From the NCBI GenBank assembly GCA_046313435.1, contig JBKBYG010000052.1, positions 1-6,323 on the forward strand: 6,323 bases of DNA. Direction: 5' to 3'. This DNA comes from JBKBYG01 sp046313435. Its GTDB lineage: Bacteria > Pseudomonadota > Alphaproteobacteria > Rickettsiales > Arcanibacteraceae. The notes beneath the pieces are model-generated. The model was not told the origin of the DNA. It saw nothing but the letters and a program-made list of their open reading frames with translations, and searched no databases. Made by a program: the position numbers and the translations under genes. Below are positions 1-6,323 of this stretch, one piece after another. How positions within the stretch are numbered: the stretch's first letter is position 1; the number at the start of each line of letters is the position of its first letter.

Positions 1-898
<898 letters not shown>

Positions 899-1312
899 CA
901 AAGACATTTAGTAACTTAATCTATGATTATAGTTACCAAGTCAGAAAACATCACGCGATCACTACCTTTACATTTTTTTTCTTATACTTATTTAACGCTA
1001 AATCTTTTCTTTTAAAACCTCCACAAATTCATTTTATTATCTTCTAATTTCAATAAATATTTAGCTTTTAATACGATTGCAATTACAATTTACTACTATA
1101 AAAATAATCTAAAAACTTAAACTTGCTAATATTAAAGTAGAATTTAAAAAGTTAGAAAATTCTATAGGTTTTTTAATTGTATTTTAAGCAAGATAGAAGG
1201 ATAAAAACCCTTTAAATTTTAATTAAGACAAATAATAATTCACAAAATTCAAATTAGACTTATTATACAGATGATTGGGAATTAATTAAGAATAATACAG
1301 TTTGTAAAAAAA
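899..1312. other. AT-rich spacer after 16S rRNA, no gene seen
   Basis: This 414-base stretch is very AT-rich, has many stops in all frames, and shows no tRNA-Ile or tRNA-Ala fold and no start of 23S rRNA. Its only structured element is the hairpin at 911-936. An eight-T run lies at 973-980 but no stable stem directly precedes it. The end of the stretch should hold the former promoter of the broken kinase gene, but I cannot assign one with confidence and there is no Shine-Dalgarno-like sequence before the ATG at 1313. Confidence 0.7.
911..936 (+). other. Hairpin just downstream of 16S rRNA
   Basis: An inverted repeat 12 bases after the 16S 3' end. GTAACTTAAT (911-920) pairs with ATTA (926-929) and AGTTAC (931-936), giving ten base pairs with a single bulged T at 930 and a five-base loop. 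It is not followed at once by a T-run, so it does not match a classic intrinsic terminator. It could help 3'-end processing or protect the precursor end. The possible pairing of 16S leader and trailer cannot be judged because the leader is outside the window. Confidence 0.35.
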
Positions 1313-1879
1313 ATGCCATATATCATTTGAATTAGTGGAGCATCAGGAGCAGGCAAATCAACTATTGCTAAAGCTTTAGCTAAAAAGCTTAATGCGACAG
1401 TTATATATTGGGATGAATATGATGAAATTTCTAAAGCCCAAGTGATTATGTTAAATGGTTTGAAGAAGGGCAAAATTATACTAGATTCAAGTATGATGTC
1501 TTAGCAAATGTACTAAAGGACTTAAAAGAAGGTAATAAGGTTACCTTCCCTGTAAATAATATAGAACTAACTCCTACAAAATTCATAGTTTTTGATACTC
1601 CAATAGGTAGGATGCACGAAACTACGTGTAAGTTTATTGATCTTCAAGTCCATATCGATACCCCCTTGATATAGGGCTTAGCAGAAGGTTATTAGAGATT
1701 TCAAAGATAATGATAAGCTCAAAGAAGAGCTAATTGAAAAATTAAAATTTTATTTAGCAGCATCAAAGCATATATTTTCAATTAACAAAGCTAAGGAATC
1801 TGAGGATATAGTAATTGAGAGCTCATTACCTATAAATGAGCCGGTCAACTTAATCACTGAGCAACTCAGGAATCATTAG
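1313..1879 (+). pseudogene. Broken P-loop nucleoside (uridine) kinase-like gene
   Basis: Reading through the damage gives about 189 residues of a P-loop kinase like proteins annotated as uridine kinase. It opens MPYII-x-ISGASGAGKST with a Walker A motif GASGAGKS at 1337-1360, then WDEYDEISK, DYVKWFEEGQNY, a segment reading FIVFDTPIGRMHE, HIDTPLDI and LSRRLL, and ends at TAG 1877-1879. The intact enzyme would phosphorylate a nucleoside such as uridine in the cytoplasm; that substrate is inferred from the family only. Four lesions are visible: an in-frame TGA at 1328-1330 where the family has glycine (GGA to TGA), a one-base loss near 1436-1438 (GCCC), another near 1663-1666 (CCCCC), and a third near 1692-1694. 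The three losses together restore the original frame. Without repair the frames stop at 1328, at TAG 1499-1503, and at TAG 1672-1674. The gene has no Shine-Dalgarno sequence and stands alone between 16S and convergent trpS. Confidence 0.82.
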
Positions 1880-2107
1880 GCCTAAAATCATGTTTTTGCT
1901 AAGCCGCTCAGAATGTTTGATTTTAAAATTTTAATCTTCCATTTTATTAGTAATATAAGTAAGTTCAAGATTTCATGTATTTATCCTTCTTCCAACTATA
2001 TTTTATTTTCCTTTATATAACTTTAAACAAATCAGCGTAATATTTCTACAGGAAAAACAGATTAAAAGATCAAATTTTTTTTAATAAAGTTTTCTTAGTA
2101 AATTCAT
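1880..2107. other. AT-rich spacer between the kinase pseudogene and trpS
   Basis: A non-coding stretch between two convergent genes, very AT-rich, with stops in every frame and no RNA gene I can recognise. It should hold the 3' ends of both transcripts. The only candidate termination signal is the weak AT hairpin at 2061-2085. Confidence 0.6.
2061..2085 (-). terminator. Weak candidate terminator of trpS
   Basis: ATTAAAA (2061-2067) is complementary to TTTTAAT (2079-2085). On the - strand this stem is followed by CTGTTTTTCC, a short T-run. It lies 23 bases beyond the trpS stop codon, a suitable place. The stem is made only of A-T pairs and would be unstable, so the call is tentative. Confidence 0.25.
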
Positions 2108-3100
2108 TTAAAAATACTTTATACCTATTGCATCGCGAACTTCTCTTAAGGTTTCGCTTGCTACTTTTTGTGCTTCTATGCTTCCAGCTCTTAATATTTC
2201 CTTTAAATGTTCAATTTTAAAGGAATTTCTCTTTTCGCGAATGGGCTGAAGAAATTTTTGTAAAGATTCATTAAGTATGTTTTTAATAGTTGTATCTCCT
2301 AAACCACCTTTTTTATAATGAGCTTTAAGTGAAGAAACCTCTTCTTTATCGGAATGAAAAGCATCTAAATAAGTAAATACAACGTTGCCTTCTACTTGGC
2401 CTGGGTCACTTATTTTTATATGATTAGAATCAGTATACATTTGAAATACTTTTCTTTTAATTTCTTCAGGCGAATCGGCTAGAAATATTGCATTATTTAA
2501 AGATTTACTCGCTTTAGCTTTACCGTCAATCCCCACAAGCCTAGATGCAGAACTTAATACTGCTTCTGCTTCTTTTAAAGAGTCTGTATTATAAATTCGG
2601 TTAAATTTTCTTACTATTTCGTTTGTTTGCTCAATCATTGGCAATTGATCATCCCCTACTGGAACTAATTCTGCTTTAACAGAAGTAATATCTGCAGCTT
2701 GGCTAATAGGATAACAAAAGAAGCCAGCAGGAATAGAATCACTGTAGCCTTTTTGGAGAATTTCAGATTTAACGGTTGGATTTCTCTCAAGTCTTCCAAG
2801 TGTTACTAAATTCATAAAATATATTGTAAGCTCAGCTATTTCAGGAATTTGAGATTGAATAAATATTGTAGTCTTATTCGGATCAATACCTACTGCAAGA
2901 TAGTCGAGTGCTACTTCGTATAAATTATCAATTATTTTTTGAGGATTTTCAAAATTATCGGTTAGGGCTTGTACATCTGCAATCATTACATATTGTTTAT
3001 AGGTATTTTGAAGTTTAACTCTATTTTCAAGAGAACCAATATAATGGCCTAAATGAAGTTTACCCGTAGGGCGATCACCAGTTAAAATTATTTTTGTCAT
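2108..3100 (-). CDS. trpS: Tryptophanyl-tRNA synthetase (TrpRS), streptococcal/lactobacillar-like form
   Basis: Cytoplasmic class I aminoacyl-tRNA synthetase that activates tryptophan with ATP and charges tRNA-Trp. The protein has 330 residues, the usual bacterial length. The Rossmann-fold ATP signature HLGH (HIGH type) is at residues 16-19 within TGDRPTGKLHLGHYIGSL, and the second signature is KASKS at 196-200, a variant of KMSKS with alanine for methionine. PVGDDQLPMIEQ at 147-158 is the tryptophan and adenylate pocket region. The standard alphaproteobacterial and Bacillus forms carry MTQFK and GEDQKQH in matching places. This protein instead has RLERNPTVKSEI and GDDQLPMIEQ, and from memory it matches streptococcal and lactobacillar TrpRS along most of its length, including the GGLGD segment and the ending GIKYF. 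The start at 3100 is supported by TAGGA upstream and by the family N terminus. It is a single-gene unit with its own promoter, divergent from the MCP gene. The family is certain; the transfer is inferred. Confidence 0.97.
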   Translation of the reverse strand: MTKIILTGDRPTGKLHLGHYIGSLENRVKLQNTYKQYVMIADVQALTDNFENPQKIIDNLYEVALDYLAVGIDPNKTTIFIQSQIPEIAELTIYFMNLVTLGRLERNPTVKSEILQKGYSDSIPAGFFCYPISQAADITSVKAELVPVGDDQLPMIEQTNEIVRKFNRIYNTDSLKEAEAVLSSASRLVGIDGKAKASKSLNNAIFLADSPEEIKRKVFQMYTDSNHIKISDPGQVEGNVVFTYLDAFHSDKEEVSSLKAHYKKGGLGDTTIKNILNESLQKFLQPIREKRNSFKIEHLKEILRAGSIEAQKVASETLREVRDAIGIKYF

Positions 3101-3124
3101 TCTAGTCCTATCTAAATTTTATTA

Positions 3125-3152
3125 ATTATAATCTTAAACATTTAAGTTACAA
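3125..3152 (-). promoter_or_regulatory. Sigma-70-type promoter of trpS with a palindrome in its spacer
   Basis: Read on the - strand: TTGTAA (3152-3147), a 16-base spacer, then a perfect -10 TATAAT (3130-3125). Transcription would start near 3118, leaving a leader of about 18 bases that contains the TAGGA ribosome binding site. The spacer holds a perfect inverted repeat, CTTAAA-CA-TTTAAG on the + strand (3133-3146), which could be an operator. The leader is too short for a T-box or a leader-peptide attenuator. Confidence 0.6.
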
Positions 3153-3275
3153 TATTATTTCAGTCTTTAAAATATAAAAAAGTTTTCTCTTAAATAATTA
3201 ACTTTATATTAAGCTAGTTTTTTTAACATTAGAATACAATTTAATTTAAAAGATAGATACTAAAATGAAGGAAGA

Positions 3276-3280
3276 AAGGA
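3276..3280 (+). promoter_or_regulatory. Ribosome binding site of the MCP gene
   Basis: AAGGA is complementary to the anti-Shine-Dalgarno of the 16S gene in this window and sits six bases before ATG 3287. It fixes this start over the out-of-frame ATG at 3265. The other intact genes in this window have only a short site (trpS) or none visible (lpxB, nuoA), so this gene seems set up for efficient initiation. A possible -10, TACAAT at 3235-3240, has no convincing -35. Confidence 0.6.
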
Positions 3281-3286
3281 CAGGTA

Positions 3287-4981
3287 ATGATTAAATATAG
3301 TGTTGGAAAGTTAAGTTTTGCAAATCGAATAATGATATTGTTCATTTTACTTATAATATTGATTCTTACTGCTGTAACTTTAAGTACAGTTAAGATGATC
3401 AAAGAAAATACATATAAAGAAACGGAAAAAAGTTTAGAGTTAAATTTAAATTTAGGATGGAATTTTATTCATGAAAAAGGCAATGAACTTTTAGTAAAAG
3501 ACAATATGCTGTATATAGGTGAGTATATAATCAATGATAATAACGAGATTGTAGATAAAATACAAAATCTTAATGGAGGAATAGCTACAATTTTTCTAAA
3601 GGATTTAAGAGTTTCTACAAATGTAATTAAGTTAGATGGAACAAGAGCGATAGGTACTAAATTAACCGCAGGCCCAGTTTTTGACACAGTATTAAAGAAA
3701 GGAATGCTATATAAAGGAGAAGCAAATATTTTGAATCAAAGATATTTGACTATTTATGATCCAATTAAAGATAAAAATGGTGACGTAATAGGAATATTAT
3801 TCGTTGGAGTTAAAAATGATAATATAGATAATATTATTAAAAGTTACGTAAAAAAAATTTTAGAGGTAATTTTTGCAACTTTATTCCTTAGTATAATTAT
3901 AACATATTATTTAGTTAAAAAAGAAACTTTAGTATTAAAAACATTACAACAAGCAGTGAGATCAATTATTAATGGTGATACAAATATTAACATTAAAATT
4001 GTAGAGCGAAACGATGAAATTGGAGAGCTAGCAAAAGCAGTAGACTTGTTACGCATATCAAAAATTAAAAGTGATCAAGAGGCTCAAATTAAAATTACCG
4101 AGGATAAGGTTGAGGCTGAAAGAAAAAAAGAACTTACTAAAGCAATAACTGCATTTAGTATAAATAGTCAAAATATTGTTGGATCTTTCTCGGAAGCCTC
4201 AAGTAAAATGTTGGATAATTCTTCAACCTTAAATGACATAGCAAGTAATACTTCAGAAAAAATAAATTTATTGAGTAAATCTTCACATGAAGTTTTAAAC
4301 AGTGTAAAAGCTGTAGTAACATCGAACGAAGATCTTAATTCTTCTATTTCAAATGTAAAAAATCTTATTACTGATTCAGTTGAAGTTGCAAACAAAGCTT
4401 CGACTCAGACAAATAATGCTAAGATTACAGTGCAAAATTTAATTGAATCAAGTAATAAAATAGGGACTATTCTTGAGGTAATAAGTGATATAGCAAAGCA
4501 AATAAACTTACTTGCGTTAAACGCTGCTATTGAAGCAGCGCGCGCCGGAGAATCTGGGAGAGGATTTGCAGTGGTTGCATCTCAAGTAAAAACTTTAGCT
4601 AGTCAAGCAACTAATTCTGCAAGTGAAATTGCAAATATTATATCTTTGGTGCAATCGAAGACGAATGAAACATATATTTCAATGAATGGAATTAATGATA
4701 CTATAAAATTAATTAATGACATTTCATTAAAAATCAATGCAAGTTTTAAGGAGCAAGAATCAGCTATAGAACTTATATATAACAACTCGCAAGCCTCAGA
4801 AAAGGCTTCTAATAACTCATATGAAAGCACACTTCTTTTAAAAGAAGATGCAGTTAATGTTGGAGAAGCTGCTAAAGAGTTAACTGCTACATCTGTGGCA
4901 CTAAATGAAAAATCTACTCAGCTTGTAAAAGAAATAGATAATTTTATAAATGTAATTAAGGATAAAGAAACTGACGAATAA
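3287..4981 (+). CDS. Methyl-accepting chemotaxis protein with single Cache sensor, HAMP and signalling domain
   Basis: Inner-membrane chemoreceptor of 564 residues that senses a ligand outside the cytoplasmic membrane and controls the kinase CheA through CheW. Order of parts: short cytoplasmic N terminus; transmembrane helix at about 14-35; periplasmic sensor at about 36-185 of the single-Cache type, with KDLRVSTNV, DGTRAIGTKL, YKGEANILNQRYLTIYDPI and NGDVIGILFVGV; second transmembrane helix at about 189-210; HAMP at about 211-263 with RNDEIGELAKAVDLLR; and a long coiled-coil signalling domain at about 285-555. The hairpin tip that contacts CheA and CheW is at 396-436, with LLALNAAIEAARAGESGRGF nearly identical to the family consensus. 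A glutamine at 433 replaces the usual glutamate (SEVK or DEVR becomes SQVK). There is no C-terminal NWETF-type tether for CheR and CheB. The gene stands alone: no che or flagellar gene adjoins it. Cache domains commonly bind small organic acids or amino acids, but the ligand here cannot be told. The frame is intact. Confidence 0.97.
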   Translation: MIKYSVGKLSFANRIMILFILLIILILTAVTLSTVKMIKENTYKETEKSLELNLNLGWNFIHEKGNELLVKDNMLYIGEYIINDNNEIVDKIQNLNGGIATIFLKDLRVSTNVIKLDGTRAIGTKLTAGPVFDTVLKKGMLYKGEANILNQRYLTIYDPIKDKNGDVIGILFVGVKNDNIDNIIKSYVKKILEVIFATLFLSIIITYYLVKKETLVLKTLQQAVRSIINGDTNINIKIVERNDEIGELAKAVDLLRISKIKSDQEAQIKITEDKVEAERKKELTKAITAFSINSQNIVGSFSEASSKMLDNSSTLNDIASNTSEKINLLSKSSHEVLNSVKAVVTSNEDLNSSISNVKNLITDSVEVANKASTQTNNAKITVQNLIESSNKIGTILEVISDIAKQINLLALNAAIEAARAGESGRGFAVVASQVKTLASQATNSASEIANIISLVQSKTNETYISMNGINDTIKLINDISLKINASFKEQESAIELIYNNSQASEKASNNSYESTLLLKEDAVNVGEAAKELTATSVALNEKSTQLVKEIDNFINVIKDKETDE

Positions 4982-6145
4982 CTAAATTTGGGAGCCTAGT
5001 ATTTTTATAATTATATCAGTAGCTTTCTCACTGGGAGTAGGACTTAGACCATATCCTAATTCTCTAAATGCTTTCTCTGTTGCTTTAAACTGGGCTGCTT
5101 TTATATTTTGATCGCAAAGCAGCTTATATAAACCTTCAGCAAGTATTTCAGGTGTGCATTTTTCTTGCAGATATTCTGGAATTACTTCTTTTTTGTTGAT
5201 TATATTAATGAGGTTAACATAAGGTGTCTTTATAAGTTTTCTTATAATATATGCCGATAAAGGACTGACCTTATATGCCACAATCATGGGTATTTTTGCC
5301 ATAGCAACGTCAAATGTGACTGTACCAGATTTTACAATTGCCGCATCTGAGGCAAAAATTGCTTCACGGCGTTCAATTTCGTTTATAGTGATAATAGTTT
5401 TTATAGAAGAATCACTCATATAGATCTTAACAAGGTCCTGAAGATGCGGCAAAGTAGGTATAGCTATTACTAAATTTTTTAAATCCTTAGATAAAATACT
5501 TACAGCTTCTTTAAATATCGGTAAAAGTCGTTCTATCTCTTTTTTTCTGCTTCCCGGCAAAAGGCAGATAATTTTTTGTTCATCAGAAATATTATATTTG
5601 GTTCTGAAATCACTGTTATTTATTGTTGTGTAATCTTCAATAATGGGATGACCTATAAAATAGGTAGTAAGCCCCTCGCGACTAAAATAGTTAGCTTCCC
5701 AAGGTAGGAGCACAAGCAAATAATCATAAATCGCCGCTATTTTTTTAGCGCGTTCCGGCTTGTAAGCCCAAACTGTGGGTGCAACATAATGTACCAACTT
5801 AATTCCAAATTTTTTTATTTTTTTTGCAATTCTAAAGTTGAACCCTGGAGAGTCAATAGTAACAATAAGATTAGGACGGATTTTTTTTATAGCGCTAATC
5901 GTCTGATAGATTCGGAAAAGAAATTTAGGTATATAAGGTAGTATTTCACTAAACCCCATGATAGATAATTCATTCATAGGAAATATGCTATCTAACCCTT
6001 GTGCAGTCATTTTGTTGCCGCCAATCCCATAAAATTTTATAGATGGGTTCTTTGCAATTAAAGATTTCATTAATTTAGAACCCAAATTGTCTCCCGAAGC
6101 TTCTCCGGCTATAATGAAAATTTTGATATTATTGGTATTATTCAT
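4982..6145 (-). CDS. lpxB: Lipid-A-disaccharide synthase
   Basis: Glycosyltransferase (GT19 family) of the Raetz pathway. It joins UDP-2,3-diacylglucosamine to 2,3-diacylglucosamine 1-phosphate (lipid X), giving lipid A disaccharide 1-phosphate and UDP at the inner face of the cytoplasmic membrane. From ATG 6145 the protein has 387 residues, close to E. coli LpxB (382). Motifs in order: AGEASGD at 13-19, GIGG at 40-43, IDSPGFNF with Asp98 matching the catalytic Asp98 of characterised LpxB, HYVAPTVWAYKPERAKKI at 119-136, GHP at 165-167, LPGSRKKEI with Arg200 matching the nucleotide-binding arginine, KSGT, PMIVAYK and IPEYLQ. The frame also opens at TTG 6178, adding MRKLLFFYNFI. I prefer ATG 6145 because family members begin a few residues before AGEASGD. 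Neither start has a clear Shine-Dalgarno site. An intact enzyme implies that the organism makes lipid A. The stop codon abuts the MCP stop. Confidence 0.96.
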   Translation of the reverse strand: MNNTNNIKIFIIAGEASGDNLGSKLMKSLIAKNPSIKFYGIGGNKMTAQGLDSIFPMNELSIMGFSEILPYIPKFLFRIYQTISAIKKIRPNLIVTIDSPGFNFRIAKKIKKFGIKLVHYVAPTVWAYKPERAKKIAAIYDYLLVLLPWEANYFSREGLTTYFIGHPIIEDYTTINNSDFRTKYNISDEQKIICLLPGSRKKEIERLLPIFKEAVSILSKDLKNLVIAIPTLPHLQDLVKIYMSDSSIKTIITINEIERREAIFASDAAIVKSGTVTFDVAMAKIPMIVAYKVSPLSAYIIRKLIKTPYVNLINIINKKEVIPEYLQEKCTPEILAEGLYKLLCDQNIKAAQFKATEKAFRELGYGLSPTPSEKATDIIIKILGSQI

Positions 6146-6185
6146 AATAAAATTGTAAAAAAATAATAACTTACGCAATTTTTCT

Positions 6186-6214
6186 TTGAAACTGATATAA
6201 GTTTAGCGTATAGT
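6186..6214 (+). promoter_or_regulatory. Sigma-70-type promoter of nuoA
   Basis: TTGAAA at 6186-6191 is followed by a spacer of exactly 17 bases and TATAGT at 6209-6214. Transcription would start near 6221, about 28 bases before the nuoA ATG. It lies in the 103-base region shared with divergent lpxB, close to the alternative TTG start of lpxB at 6178. It would drive nuoA and, if the usual gene order holds, the following nuo genes. Confidence 0.6.
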
Positions 6215-6248
6215 ACAAATTGATATAACCTAACTGATTCTATTAATT

Positions 6249-6323
6249 ATGCAAAGTTTAATCAATACTTCTTTAGAAGAATATCTGCCTATTGTAATTT
6301 TTTTAGCTATTGCAATAGGGTTA
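6249..6323 (+). CDS. nuoA: NADH-quinone oxidoreductase subunit A, N-terminal 25 codons (cut by window end)
   Basis: Small membrane subunit of respiratory complex I, in the proton-pumping arm of the inner membrane. Only the first 25 codons are present, with no stop before the edge. They include EEYLPIVIFLAIAIGL, which matches the start of the first transmembrane helix of alphaproteobacterial NuoA (EYLPI followed by an IFL-AIG-type hydrophobic run). Full-length NuoA is about 120 residues. The start follows the promoter at 6186-6214, and no Shine-Dalgarno site is visible in the leader. In many bacteria nuoA opens the nuoA-N operon, so more nuo genes may follow. The assignment rests on a short piece but fits in sequence, position and start. 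Confidence 0.8.
   Translation, partial: MQSLINTSLEEYLPIVIFLAIAIGL

Noticed and set aside
973..980. Eight-T run as a 16S intrinsic terminator
   Set aside because: No stable stem lies directly before it. The hairpin at 911-936 is 36 bases away.
899..1312. Spacer tRNAs (Ile or Ala) or the start of 23S rRNA
   Set aside because: No cloverleaf, no T-loop motif such as GGTTCGAATCC, and no 23S-like sequence is present; the stretch is uniformly AT-rich.
1328..1330. TGA at a glycine position as a sign of a changed genetic code (TGA read as glycine)
   Set aside because: The same gene has three frameshifts, and the intact neighbouring genes contain no internal TGA and use GGN for conserved glycines. 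A one-base mutation of GGA explains it.
1282..1473. 63-codon open frame on the - strand
   Set aside because: It is antisense to the kinase pseudogene, which shows a Walker A motif and family motifs on the + strand.
3235..3240. TACAAT as a -10 box of the MCP gene
   Set aside because: No matching -35 at 16-18 bases upstream, and no flagellar-type (sigma-28) motif either; such hexamers are frequent in AT-rich DNA.
3469..4830. Three open frames of 72-75 codons on the - strand (3469-3687, 4168-4395, 4603-4830)
   Set aside because: They are mirror frames of the MCP gene, without ribosome binding sites or recognisable domains.

Overview
The window looks like a piece of an AT-rich alphaproteobacterial chromosome, most likely a member of the Rickettsiales and probably of or near the Rickettsiaceae. 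The evidence is the 16S rRNA sequence (it resembles the Rickettsia 16S as I remember it), the very AT-rich protein genes and spacers, a decaying gene, and above all a 16S gene that is not followed by tRNA-Ile, tRNA-Ala or 23S rRNA. An unlinked 16S gene is a known trait of Rickettsiales.

Layout from left to right: the 3' part of 16S rRNA on the + strand (1-898); an AT-rich spacer with one hairpin and no gene I can recognise (899-1312); a broken P-loop, uridine-kinase-like gene on the + strand (1313-1879) with one nonsense codon and three frameshifts; a second AT-rich spacer (1880-2107); trpS on the - strand (2108-3100); a divergent 186-base promoter region; a methyl-accepting chemotaxis protein (MCP) on the + strand (3287-4981); lpxB on the - strand, whose stop codon directly abuts the MCP stop codon; a divergent promoter region; and the first 25 codons of nuoA on the + strand, cut by the window edge.

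The genes do not form one operon. They are single units in alternating directions: translation (16S rRNA, tryptophanyl-tRNA synthetase), lipid A synthesis (LpxB), respiration (NuoA) and environmental sensing (MCP). Two points stand out. A complete transmembrane chemoreceptor is unexpected in this lineage and implies chemotaxis machinery, and probably motility, elsewhere in the genome. The tryptophanyl-tRNA synthetase resembles the form found in streptococci and lactobacilli rather than the usual alphaproteobacterial form, which suggests gene replacement by horizontal transfer. I found no mobile element, CRISPR array, tRNA gene or clearly new multi-gene system.
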